Shown in pieces: positions 33,952-45,895 of a DNA stretch of 64,000 nt. This DNA is from Rhodocollybia butyracea (Eukaryota > Basidiomycota > Agaricomycetes > Agaricales > Omphalotaceae), in NCBI GenBank assembly GCA_015501585.1, contig JADNRY010000086.1, positions 1-64,000 on the forward strand, given 5' to 3'. Both the position numbers and the translations under genes were made by a program. The notes beneath the pieces were generated by a model, which was given only the letters and a program-made list of their open reading frames with translations, did no database searches and was not told the origin of the DNA. Numbering within the stretch: position 1 is the stretch's first letter; every line of letters starts with the position of its first letter.

Positions 33952-35863
33952 TGAAAACCAGGAGTTTATTGATGATATGAGAAAAATGACGCATATCGAC
34001 AAAAGTATAGTAGGAGGGTTGAAGTGGATCCGAACTAAGTAGATGAATGGAGTTTGTTGTCGACCCAACTTGTGCTTACCGTCCAGAAGCTTCTTAGCTA
34101 GGGGTTGTCTCCCTGATTATGTTTCTGGGTCTTACAATGACCGAGCTACTTACTAGTATTCAAATCCCAGTTCACGTTTAACTCTATATATGCAGCGTCG
34201 AAGGCAAAGCAATATTAACATTCCACTCTGAGGTCGTAACAAACAAAGATCGACATCGACAAAAAATACAGCGTGTAGAAGAAAAATGGTGGAAAGGAAA
34301 CTACATCGAGGACCTGGATTCACATCGAGTCTACGCGCAAAATTTTAGGTCCAGATCGATATGGAATGCACCCATTCTGCCACATGTTGTCTTGTGCACA
34401 CAGTTTTAGCATATAGGCAGGGAGGAAGCAAGGAAGGGATTTATCACGCAACTCGGTCCAAGAGTTGAACATATCAAAAAAAGTAACATAATTCTGCCAA
34501 GGCAGGTTCCGGCGTCGTGCGCACTAGAGTTACGGCCTACCCCATTGTCGAGAGCTCATGAACGTTGCACCAGAGGGTAGGGAAGCATCCACTGTGACTA
34601 GGTTTGAGTTGTAATATGCGGGCGGGGACTTTAGCAACATTCATCGGTACGGCCGGGCGAGTCAAGGTCAGTGGTCAGTGAAAAAAGGCCTAAGCATAAG
34701 AAGAAATTCAGCGATGTGTGATTATTGAGGAACAGAGACGACGACTGAGTAAGTAGTACTGACGTTACGAAGAGGAACTGGCGCTAACGCCATGAGCGTG
34801 AGGACTCGGTATCTATACTATAATAAGGTTATCTGAATCAGCAGCAGGGCGGGAATAGTAAAAAACAAGCTGAAATGAGGTGTTGTCTACAAGCGATTTT
34901 GACCAAGCGAGAGCCGGAGTTTGTGAGAGTGGGTGGGCGAAAGAATGGAGAAACATGATTGACAACTCGCGCGGGGTTCACGTGGTATTTTGACTCAGAA
35001 GCAGAGGCAGAAGCCGCAGAGCAGGAGCAGTGATAGGATTAACGAGGTAAAGATGACCGATGTTGTGAGTACCATAAGGATCAGGGGTCGTACACGTAGA
35101 GGTTCTACTGCAAATGTTGGATGTGGCTAGTTCATTCTGGCGGAGTTGTAGGACAAGCTCAAGTACCGGCCCAAGAACGGGCCAACAGCCACTGACATAT
35201 GCAACCGCAACACGGTGCTACGCAATCGTGTACAAGGGATGGAACCGCAAGATACGTTCATAAAATTGCTTGGGAAAATATGGAATGAGATATTAGTGAG
35301 AGGTATTAGTGTATGCGACGTACAAGCAACGTAGCGCGTAACGCGCATATAGCTAATGAGGTATGGAAGGTTGTTGGTGATATAATTAAAAGAAGTTGGC
35401 AGTGGCTCACGGCTCCTCGAGTGGGTCAACCATTCGGCTAGCTACAGTATGAGCTCTGGATCCGACATTCTACGCAGCAGGACAGATCCAGAGGTGCGGG
35501 TGGTGCGTTTAGAAACTCGTTTGAAAATAGAACGCGGGTTTTGATTTATTTTGACTAGTTCGGTGTTCAGATCTTTCAATCAGAGCACTAAACTTCAAAA
35601 TAAGTAAGAGTATCAGATAAATCAGATAACACACTGATATATCTATAACATGTACCTGGATTTGAAACACGCAATGAGCGTCGAGCTCCTCCGGTTCATG
35701 TTCATCTTTGAGTTTGAGCCCTTGTTGCTATTGCGTAAAAAGCTAGTGAGTTCTCCCGTTTCTGGCTGCCGGTCGTGAGTTGCTGCCCAAAATGTGTTCA
35801 ACTTTTACCTTGGTTTTATCTCCTGAATGTGATTATATCCCTTGACCATTTGTTATTCGAGTT
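33952..35863. other. arm segment without a supported gene
   Basis: Mirror of 13160-15076, and patchily homologous in the same orientation to 43430-44900. Frames are short and not conserved between the copies. Confidence 0.5.
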
Positions 35864-35871
35864 CCACGGCC
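35864..35871. other. empty insertion site of the left-arm transposon
   Basis: Single CCACGGCC corresponding to the duplicated GGCCGTGG in the left arm. It shows the pre-insertion state. Confidence 0.9.
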
Positions 35872-38868
35872 TTACTCTATCCAACAATCTCTGATGTGCA
35901 CTGTCAAAACCAAGTCAAAACTCTCTTTAGCAGCTGGGATGGCATGAAAAACGAAAACAAGGCAACGATCAAGATAAGATTAGTCCTCTGTACTACCGTC
36001 GCTCCAACAAACATATTTAGACGAGTTACTGAAGTACTTACTACTGACATCGAGCGGAAAAATTTCCATATAGCCGATGAGGGACACCCAAATATTCATC
36101 GCCTTACGCACCGGCAGTCTGAAGACTGAAGCTAGGAAGATCGGATCTTTGTTCGAGCAAGTAGCAGAAATGCTCTACTCGCTTGTTTGGGACAGCCCCC
36201 ACGATATTTACTATTGGCGCAAGATCAGTTATCATCGAGCGGGATGATTTATGGATTATATCACTTGGGAGTGCAGGACTATGCAGGATGATCTTCATTC
36301 TGAGAAAGCAGCCATCCATGTAACGATGCATGTTCTGTGAGTTTGACCTGTTTCCATACTAGGAAGGTACAGATGTCGATGATCGATGATTGTGAACTAC
36401 CGTATCCAATGATACCATTTGTGCGGCGATTCGAACTATGCCCCAATGTTGGTGGTCTTGAGCTTGGGATTTTGAAACTTTTCTGGCAAAGATCAAAGCG
36501 GTAGGCCAGGCCGATCCAGAGACTTCGTTGGGCGCAGTGAGCAGCAACTTGTCACATGAACGGTCATATAAGTATTAAGTAACTGCCGCTCAGTATGCCG
36601 GCCAATTTAAAAAAAAATTTCTCGCTCGTTGTCCATGTAGCACACATAGAAATGCAGTTCACTGCTCTTGCGGTCGTCTGGTGTCGGTGAGTACTTGAGT
36701 CTGTTACATCTCGGCCCGATTTTTTCTTACTTAGGATACTCATTGGTTCAGTATCGTCTCCATTTGGTTGACCGTCCTTTCATTCTCTACTGTGCTTAGA
36801 GACTGTCCATCTCAATACGTATTGCATTCGCTGGTCAGCACATCTGGATCAAGGGTTACCGGTTACCGGTTATTCTGGTTCCTTTTCCTCTGCGCTTGCG
36901 GGACCACAACACCTTGGAGATTCAGCGCATTCGTGAAATTCGGCATCCTCTGCTCCTCACTCCGCGTCCAGATCGACAAACTCGACGTCAAGTTACACTC
37001 GTTCAATCTACTCTGCTGTTGATCCTAGCTGTATTGGCTCGGATGTCCCTCTCTTTCAACAGCAACAGCGCTTGACATGTGACACGTAACGGGTTATTAT
37101 CGTCTACGCCTGTGTACTTTTTCTCCGTCTTTGAAGCTTCAAAGCTTCAACGTTCAACGGTCACTCAAGCTGCATTCGGCTCAGACTAACATTTCCGCCT
37201 AATGTTTAGTGCGATGACCGGATATAGCAACATTCTCTCCTCTTTGCACCTGCCAACTCGAAATCTGCACGTACCATCCTACGGCTGCTACTACTGTATT
37301 CATGTCGAGGAGGACAACAAGACCCTGTGTTTTTTTCTGTTATACGCGCCACAGTAGTCTCTGGATGGCTTACAAGATCTGGCATCTTCCACCCACGAAG
37401 CTGTTCCTCATCTCACAGCGCTTGGGTAATCTCCCATGTATGGTCGGTCGAAGGAAGTACGAAATATGTGTACGTTGACACAGTGCTCAGGTGCTCCAGT
37501 TCCATTCGCCGAATACGCCACCCGAAAGTGTTCTGTCTGTTCTTGTTTCTGGCGATGTATTCAAGATCGCTGTCAAAGCATATGGTGGAACCAACCCGAT
37601 GGCTTCGGTGGACTCAGTGGTATTCCTGTACGTGTCCCAGGTTATTTTCGCTTCGCTCTCTGTGGTTAATGAATATTGACGTGTACTCAGGATTCGCTAG
37701 TCCGGTACTACTTCATGAACAAGATAAATCGGTAAGGACAATTGACACGGCCATTTCGAGGATATATAACCATTTTAGGGTGCCTCGTTTAAGACATGCT
37801 CCCGTATCGTATACATAAACAGCAGTTGTGCCGTAGTTCGGACCTGCGTGCGGGGAGCCGTGCATGGTTTATCTAATGTCTCTCACTTCCCACTTCTGAA
37901 GGCTCAATACAAGGAAATTCCCGCCTGATTCCCGCTCTCCTCTGAGTCTTGATAGTACCTGCTTGTCTAAGCCCCATCGTTCCACTTGATGCTAGTACGC
38001 AAACCTTGTGCGGTGCATAAGACCTAGGGTTATATGGAATTCTCCCTCGGAAGAACTCCCCTGATCACTGTTCGGTGGTGTCACGATATGTCCTGCATGA
38101 GGCTGCCTTGATACTTTCCTTGCAAACTCCCATCTTGACTATCCATCGCATCCTCTCCTGGGCAAAGTCACACCCACTCGCTTCTTGAAGAAACCTAATA
38201 GTGATCCTAAACCAAGAAGTTAAAGTTCTCAAGATCCTACCTGCCAGAACGACGAGAAATTCTGGTTTGGAGCCGCTTGGGGCTCAGCCTGCTCAAAGGT
38301 TGAGTATCTTGAGTACTGAAACTGAACTTGAGTATGAGTTTTTTGGGGATACTCGTTTTAATCGGGGTTCATTAACGTTTACTATACTTAAATCTTTCAG
38401 TCAACTGGTAGATAACACTCGCATCCCTACACCTACCAGAATTCGAAACGCGCAAACCCCTTGTTTCCTGAAGGCTTTCTCCTGTTTCTGAAAACGTTAG
38501 GGCATTCTAGCTTTCGCCTAGCTTGATTACTCTGTCCAACAACCTCTGATGCTTGTCGAAACGCTCTTTGGCAGCTTGGCGGACATGGAAAATTATGAAA
38601 ACCAGGCCAAGATTCCTTATCGGTACTATCGTACGTTTCTAGACTACTCGCTGTCAGGAAACAGAACTCGAATGCCGAATCAGACCGAGACAGTTACTGA
38701 CAGCAGGAACCTAGCGAGTAGTGACACTTTTCCCAAAGGAAAAAATCGTTCGGTACAAACTGCCGCATTGTCAGCGCTCAGATTAGTTTACTCATTATCA
38801 AAAAACAAAAATAGAAAACCGTGCTTTCAATGATGTTTGAATTGGCTTTGGGATCCGGTTGAGCTAAG
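35872..38868. other. arm segment without a supported gene
   Basis: Mirror of 8203-11196. The plus strand holds several overlapping short frames (36768-37022, 37327-37818) that could be exons of a decayed gene, but no reading survives splicing from the ATG at 36653 and I recognise no domain. 38340-38560 is a third, short copy of the 35510-35960 / 44410-45000 module. Confidence 0.45.
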
Positions 38869-40769
38869 CTATTTTATCCATAAGTACACATGATCTCTGT
38901 CGCTCGGCTCTAGTTCTATGCTACCCCAAGCCTCATGGTGAAGCGAAGGGAACAAGATATCTGCCTTTGGATCAGGTCGAAAGAACAGCTTCCACGCCAA
39001 TGATAGAACCTCAGTTCGATACGTAGCAGGATTAGATATGCGGTTTGATGAGAAGATTACCTTTGTAAGGAGATCCCCAGACGCCTCGTTAATATAGTTG
39101 AGCTCCTCGCTGGGTACCGGAGGCTGCTTCTCCCAAAGCAACGCATAGGAGGACCAGTCTTGCTGTGTAGTACCGTCCGGGTATTCAACAGCTGTACTGG
39201 CGGAACTGAGCAAACCTGCAATATCGGCTTGTATGAGGACCTGATAAAGGGTATCGTTGCTTTGGGCACTCTGAGAAAACCGTTGGATGAGATGGAGAGC
39301 GGCTTTTCCCCTTAAATGACAAGCAACTGTAGACTGGGGGCAGCAGAATTTGTAGAATGAATCTGCGGCTGGATCTTGTAGCCTAAGGATCATGAGTTTC
39401 TCTGCTTATGCAGTAAGTTTGTAAGACCTACGAGAGCAGTAACAATCGTTGAATAATACACGAGAACACATCTTGTGCATGGTCCAGTGGAGTTTGGTCA
39501 AGATACATTCTCAAGCCACGAACAGCACGGTCTCCTGAACGAATGAAGAAGCGATGAAGGGATCGCAGCGCTCTGAAAGAGGTAGGATCTGGGAGCTCAG
39601 TAGAACTGCAAAAGGTAAGTTCGGATAAGCCTCAATGGCCCTAAGAAGTCTCAACTCACCCAGAAAATTCAAGAAGATCTATCAACAAGTCAAAGGAAAA
39701 AACCTCGGTGAGTGATCTTCCCCAGTCCACCAGCACGTCAAAAGCAGAGCTGATTCGCCACTGGATTTCCCTGAGTCCAAGGGTCCCCCACCATTCGCGA
39801 CGCTGGGAGCATCTGTCCACCTCCATTTTGCCAAATGGTAGCATAGGACTCAGAGACCATAGTCCATGAATTGGACAGTGCTCCAGTTGCTCATAGGATG
39901 AAGGATCAGAGCATGCTTCCAGCAATAATTGATCACAAGCAAATGCAAGGATACTTCTCTGAGAAAAAGCCGTCTTGTTATAGCCTGAGGATGCGATTTG
40001 GTCTCGAAAGTCAGAAATATATAGATGAACCAGTAGTTCTTCAACTCCAGCACTCAAGATCTCTGAGAATGCTTGAGAGTTGGAAGAGTTAAGAGCAGAG
40101 AGGAAGTCAACGAAGGGTGCTAGAGAGTGACTCTCCCCATTAGCAAGGTTTCTCTGATACTCAAGGACTATCGGATCCTGGATGTTCACCTGCCTTAAGA
40201 GTCTCATTTAGCAGTACAAGGTTTAGATTAAAAATCATAGTAAGTACCTTATGGGATCTATCCTGGATGTGACATCACGAATTACAAGGCGAAGCTCAAC
40301 CACAGGCCAGTCGGATAGAACTTCGACAAGCTTTTCAATGGATCGGGAAGCAATTTGGGCTAGGAGCATCTGCAAGGCACGAACGCGAATAGACTCGGGG
40401 TATAATTCTGGCCTGTTATTTTTGTGAGCATCAGACAGATTGTGATTTCAAAAGACAAAGCCTTGACCTTGATAATTCCAAAAGATCCGTATACATTTCA
40501 GTCAGTCCCGGGACCTTATCGCCAGCACGATGAGGAAAATATTTCGCCATAACGGAGAGTCGTCGAGATATTATAATTTGTTCAATGCCTTTGACTGTCA
40601 TTTTCCCAACATTGAGGATAGCTTTGCCAGTAAGTGAGCCAAGTCCTCTGAATGTACTGGCAGAAGAGACAGTAGCATTTCCAGAAAAGAACGAATCAAC
40701 TGATAATGTAGTTGCAGCCTGCGATTGAGCTGAGTTTCTCTGCATCGGCGTTAAGTATAAAGAGGCCAT
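38869..40769 (-). CDS. family-A protein, five exons, right-arm copy
   Basis: Exons 40769-40468, 40412-40248, 40193-39660, 39572-39432 and 39382-38869 give 551 aa (562 aa if intron 3 ends at the upstream acceptor, exon 4 starting at 39605). It is about 99% identical to the left-arm copy; differences include S/P in the Ser-rich N-terminus (MQRNSAQSQ), A/T in DFLSALNSS, Q/H in CCPQSTVACHL, I/V and S/A near the C-terminus. It retains its full divergent promoter shared with the B gene at 41115, which makes it the more probable source copy. All-helical appearance, no catalytic motif, function unknown. Confidence 0.8.
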
Positions 40770-41114
40770 AGCTTTAGTTTCGCGCGCTAAATCACCGCTA
40801 ACGCAACCACCGGTAGCCGTGACAGCGTGGCAGCGTGGCAATGTGCGCAATGAAGAGTATATAATGGCATTGCCACCAGCTGCAGGGTATACTTTCAGTG
40901 TAAATTCTGACCGAAACCTCTTGACACTATGGGTTGAGGTATGGAGTCTGCCTTCACCGGGGGACAAAGTGGAATGGAAAATCGGACTGGCTGGGAACTC
41001 GGCGATGTATCAATTTGACCAATCAGCTGTTTGATGTAAGCTTGATCAATGATTGATGTTCCTGGCTGTTTCTTGTCTTCCCTTCCTGTAGTGAAGAGAC
41101 TAGCTCACCTCAGG
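40770..41114. promoter_or_regulatory. divergent A/B promoter
   Basis: About 345 bases between the two starts. TATATA at 40858-40863 is about 90 bases upstream of A on the minus strand. The TTGACACTATGGGTTGAGGT block near 40920 is conserved with the equivalent gap at 3854-4271. The palindrome ends at 40881 inside this region. Confidence 0.55.
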
Positions 41115-42933
41115 ATGCAGCGAAATTTTGTGCATCCACCGTCTACACTATCGATTGACACTTTCTCGTCTGAGAACCCTACCGTTTCCTCTGCTAGTAC
41201 ATTCGGAGGGCTTGGCTCCCTTTCTGGAAAAGCTCTCCTCAATTTCGGGAAATTGACGCTGAAAGGCATTGAACAAATCATAATATTTCGACGACTCTCC
41301 ACTATAGCGGCACATTTTCCTCATCATGCCGGTGCTAAACTTCCAGGACTGACTGAAATGTATGCGGACCTTTTGGAATTATCAAGGTCAAGATTTCGGT
41401 TCAAGTTCTTGAAATCATTCGGATACTCATAAAAATCATAGGCCAGAATTATATCCCGAGTCTATTCGCGTTCGTGCGTTACAGGTGCTCGTAGCGCAAA
41501 TTGCTTCTCGATCCAGTGAAAAGCTTGTGGAAGTTCTATCCAACTGGCCAGCGGTTGAAGTTCGCCTCATAATTTACGACATCACATCCAGGATAAATCC
41601 TTTAAGGTTTTACAAACAATCAGTTTAAATCTTGCGCCGCTAAATGAGACTCTTAAGACAGATACATATCCAGGATCCAGTAGTCTTTGAATATCAGAAA
41701 CACCTTTCCAAAGAGGAGATCGACTATTCTCACTCCCTAGCACCATTCATCGACTTCCTTTCTGCACTAGCTTCTTCTTGCTCACAAGAATTTCCAGTCA
41801 TTCTGAGCGCTGGTGTTCAGGACTTGCTGCTTCATCTATATGTCTCTGACTTTCGGGACCCCATCACTTCCATGGTTACCAAGACATCCTTCATTCGCAA
41901 AGCAAGTCTCGCTGCTGCTTGTAATAGACTCTTGCTGGAAGCGTGCTCTAATCCTTCATCTTATGAGCAGTTACAGCATCACCCAATTCATGGTCTGTGG
42001 TCCCTGAGGCCAATGCTGTTGCTTGGTAGAATGGAGATCAACAGAAGTTCTCAACGTCGTGAGATGTGGCGGACGCTTGGACTTGGGGAAATTCAGTGGC
42101 GAATCAGCTCTGCTTTCAACCTACTGATGGACTGGGAGCAATCATTCACTGGCACATCTTTATTTGATTTGTTGATAGATCTCGTCGAGTTCTCTGGGTA
42201 AGTAAACATTTCTTAATTAGGACTTGGACTTACGTCCACCTACAGCTCTGCTACTCTCCCCGATGAGATTTGTTTTCAGAGCGCTGCGATCCCTTCATTG
42301 TTTAATTATTCAACGTGGTGGATCATTTCGATCAATCAGAGACCCGGACGCAAGCTATGGAGATCAGGGTTTGAGAATGTACTTTGACCAAACACCACTT
42401 GAATATGCACAGAACATCTTTGCACGAATCATTCAACGAGTGTCCATTCTAATGTTTGTATATCCTCGATTCTTCTGCCACCTATCTGAAAAATTAAAAC
42501 TGGAAATTTTGTGGATAGGCTTGATAAACCAGTTACCGATTCATTTTACCAATTTTGCTGCCCAGACGGTTGTCACCTGAAAGAAAACGCTGCGATTCAT
42601 TTCATCCATCGGCTTAGCGAGAGTGGAAAACGACACAGTGCTTTCCGCCAGGTACTTATCCAAGCGGACATCGAAGGTTTGTTGAGCTCTGCTAATAAAT
42701 TTGTTGAATCTTTGGACGGTGAACCGTGGCAACATTGGTTGTCATTTCGACTAGATGCTACTAGTCACCACAATGATGCTATATATCGAGCTGAAGTTCT
42801 TTCATTGGGCTGGAGGGTGTTTTTTCAGCATCCCTACCGAAGAAATGTGCTCCCTTCCCTTCGCCTTGAGGCTTCGGTCCGTATATTACTAGACCAAGCC
42901 GACAGAGATCATGTATATTCATGGATAACTTAG
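41115..42933 (+). CDS. family-B protein, five exons, second copy
   Basis: Exons 41115-41386, 41442-41606, 41658-42197, 42280-42453 and 42519-42933 give 521 aa in one frame. Intron 3 must end at the downstream acceptor TTTTCAG (42279): the upstream acceptor at 42245 leads into a one-base frameshift, because this gene has four T where the first B gene has three. The product starts MQRNFVHPPS, shares the KALLNFGKLTLKGIEQIIIF and VQDLLLHLYVSDFRDP blocks, and ends DRDHVYSWIT. It is divergently arranged with A at 40769. No domain is recognised. It is slightly longer than the first B gene (an extra residue near TSMVTKTSF and a four-residue GGSF-type insertion in exon 4). Confidence 0.8.
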
Positions 42934-43062
42934 GTTGTAAATGCAAAACAGATTTGGCAAGATATCCTTACCCTAAACTCATAGTAATATGCTCGGTTTA
43001 TATCGACCAGGTGTGCATCATAAAATCGAATGCGGCGTTCTCACTCAACTCTCGCCAATCAT

Positions 43063-43430
43063 GTCGGCCGAAGAGCCAAAGTCAGTATCTCGGGCTATGG
43101 CACTCTAATCCGTCTGCTTACGACTCTCATTTCTTCAAGTGTCTGTCCTCACGCTAGACCATCCCATTCGATGATAGTCTCAAGATCTACCCAACTACGG
43201 ATCATGACATAGAGGACTTTTGACGCACGCATATCCAAAAGCCATGGGCCAAGTCTTATGGGCACAAGTATAGAAATACCATCCAGTAGGTAACATGTAC
43301 GTCTGATATTTCTCGCCTATGAACTCTTGGATTTCCTCCTGTGCAGAAACTGCTATTGTAATCCCTACTTCGCTCTCATGCACGTGGATAGCCTGAATCC
43401 AAAATATCAGATATAATATAGCCTTGTCCG
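43063..43430 (+). pseudogene. decayed copy of the small three-exon gene
   Basis: It keeps MSAEEPK and the intron 1 donor GTCAGTAT, but the acceptor is AAG instead of CAG. A deletion of about 90 bases removes most of the start of exon 2, with stops following (GACATAG at about 43205). The third exon still reads CYCNPYFALMHVD. It lies downstream of the second B gene, as the intact gene would lie downstream of the first B gene if the inserted segment were removed. Confidence 0.65.
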
Positions 43431-45400
43431 GAATTTTGACCGCAGAGGGGGGGCTCGGAAGGGGGAGCAAAAGTCGATGGAAGGGCCGATACCGTTAACG
43501 CCATGAGCGTGAGGATCCACGATGGTATCTTGGTTATCTTGATCAGCGGAGCGGGAATAGTAAAAAACAAGCCGTTTCGAACAAGAGAGAGAGAGAACGG
43601 GAATTGTTGTAAACAGGAAAGTCGGCGAGGTAATGAATCAACGTCGGCAACGTGTATCATATCGACCAACGCTGCAAGCGCAAGGGAAGTTCATATGGTA
43701 TTTTCACTCGGAAGCAAGGCAGGAGCAGGTGATAAGAGGTGAACGAGGTGAACGTCGTGAGCGAGCGCAGTGGGAATTAAATGAGGACTTTACAGCAGAT
43801 GTTGGAAGTGGCTAGTTCGTTCCGTCAAACCTGTAAGCGGAAGCCCAAGCACCAGCCACCAGTCACTGTAATATGAGATCACCACTGTAAGTATAGGGGG
43901 AACGGAACCGTAAGAAACGTTCATAAAAATTGACAAGTTTAGTGACCACTCCGGAAGAACCGGTCTCGATATTTGATGAGCCATTGTCGAGATGTTGCTG
44001 TATGCGCCGTGCAGACGACGTAGCGCGTAGCTAGTGAAGCAGGGAGGGTTATTGGCATTACACGACCACAACGCAACCAGAACATTGGTGGATTAAACAT
44101 GCTTTCCAGTAGCGGCTTCGAGTGCTCAGCTGGGCGTAGTATGAGCTCCGGATCCCGATATACTACACCACAGTTCAAACCATTTGCAGCAGCGATAGAT
44201 CCAGAGGATGTGGGAGTAGTTGCATTTATGGAGGTTGACGCCCGCGTGACTTGGTCGAATGACCAAATGACTAAATATGACGTGTTCTGCCCATCCTGTG
44301 TGTTTTTGCCTGTGCGCAACGTTTTTTGGGGATTGCTAAGAGAATCAAAGAGATCGCTTGGAAATGGTTGATGCCTGGAATATGGACTCTGGAGGTTACC
44401 GGTTGTTTTGGGTTTTGGATACTCGTTTGAGAATAAAACGCGAGCTTTTGGTTTAGTACATATTTCGACTAGTTCTGGTGTTCCGCCGTTATCAGATCTT
44501 GCGATCACGATAAGGGCGTGTTAGGGCGTAGTATCCCGAGATAAATCCAAGATAAATCAGCTAAAGAACTCGAAACGCGCAACTGAGAAAGTCAACTCCT
44601 CTCCTTCAGCGATTCATGGATTCATCTTTGAATTTGAACCCCTTGTTGCGGTTGCGTGAAGAGTTAAAAAGGTCTAGTTCTCCTGTTAGTTCTCCTGTTT
44701 CTGCTGTCGGGATATTGGTCGGCCATTGCCCTGCCCAGTACGTTTTATCGTTGGTTTTATCTCCTGAATTTTATCTCCTGACACCTGAATGTGAATGTCC
44801 AATGTAAATGCCTCCTGACCGTTTGAACGTTTTGCTGTTCGAGTTCCACGGTGTTACTCTTTCTTAATTACTCCAGCTTCCTACTCTGTCATACTCTGAC
44901 GAACTGCTATCCATCCAACAATCTCTGATGCGTGATGCCCTATGATGCAGTATGAACTATGAACCCTGTCGAAAAACTCTCTTTGGCAGCTGGGATGACA
45001 GGGAAAATGGAAACGGGGCAACGATCATGATAAGCATTGGTTCTCTGGGCTACGGTTTCCAGACTCGCTCCAACAAGGGTATTCAGACGACAGAAGGTTT
45101 TGACAGCGAGCGGACGAATTGCCATATAGCCGACAAAGTACACCCGAGTGTTGAATGTTCAACGTTCAGCGCATTGCCGCACGCACCGGTGGTCTGAACA
45201 CCTGAAGATCGGATCTTTGTTCGAGCAAGTAGTGGAAATGCTATACCCGCTTGTTCGGGACAGCCCCCCACGATTTACCAGCGCAAGATGATCAAGCGGT
45301 ATGATTATTAACGATCACTTGGAATTCAGGGAGTGGAATGGAAGATCTCCATTCGGGGTGCTCAGTCCATGTGAAGATGCGTCGAAGTGAGTCGTAAATC
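43431..45400 (+). repeat. diverged copy of right-arm module 33952-36330
   Basis: Collinear blocks include GCGGGAATAGTAAAAAACAA (43549), AGTGGCTAGTTC (43807), a CAATCTCTGATG ... AACTCTCTTTGGCAGCTGGG block (44919-44995) and GCGCAAGATGATCA (45281). The 189 aa minus-strand frame at 43939-44508 is not conserved in the other copy. No gene is supported. Confidence 0.6.
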
Positions 45401-45895
45401 CGCTCCATAGAACAGGCGGAATATGGAGCTTGACCCGCATGAATTTGCGCGCGCGTGACTCATCCCGCCCTCCCGCCGTTTCCTTATCAGGAAGAGTAAA
45501 CAGATCATTTGATGAACAATCTAGTCATAATTGGAGTCATGATCATGGATCGTGATGCTCCCGTATCAAAGTAGAGCGCAGTGACTTGGACTAGGCCCCA
45601 GTTGGCGATGGCCTTGAGCATCGGTGCCCTCAGCCCATTCGTGAATGGCGCTGCCACTGGAATCGGTACTCGGAAAAAGCGGATACGGATACGGATCGGG
45701 GAAGATCGGGGAACGGAACAAAAAAGATAGATAAACACCGCCACCGCTAGATCCGCTTAATTACATCAGAACCGATTCGAGTCATAAATCCCACGTTTCT
45801 TGTTGGTTTGTTCTATTCTGTTGCGGCCACTCTTTTGTTCTGTGCCACCATCAGCCCCTCATAAAGGCGAGTTAATTCTTGACCGAGCTGCTTTT
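45401..45895 (+). promoter_or_regulatory. upstream region of the serine-rich gene
   Basis: No gene. The final 100 bases are CT-rich (TTGTTCTGTGCCACCATCAG), as in many fungal promoters. The longer in-frame start at 45800 is possible but would add a stretch without similarity to the later part of the protein. Confidence 0.35.

Larger units (their letters stand above)
27150..40881 (-). repeat. right arm of giant palindrome (13.7 kb)
   Basis: Reverse complement of 6190-21879 without the 1947 bp transposon and its target duplication. The inner end (27150) is inside an hAT element; the outer end (40881) is within the divergent promoter of the A/B gene pair, next to sequence that continues collinearly into B. 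This arm appears to be the original copy: its outer side still continues into the A/B promoter and its small gene is intact. Confidence 0.95.

Noticed and set aside
36650..37820. Possible multi-exon gene on the plus strand of the right arm (MQFTALAVVWC start)
   Set aside because: The obvious intron after the first codons leads to an early stop in the matching frame, and later frames differ between arms by indels; no domain recognised.
6190..40881. Palindrome as a pure assembly fold-back artefact
   Set aside because: Not fully excluded, but the one-arm transposon with a target duplication, amino-acid differences between the A copies and different outer flanks make a simple mirrored contig unlikely.
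43939..44508. 189 aa minus-strand frame in the diverged module
   Set aside because: The homologous stretch in the palindrome arm does not keep this frame, so it is probably chance.
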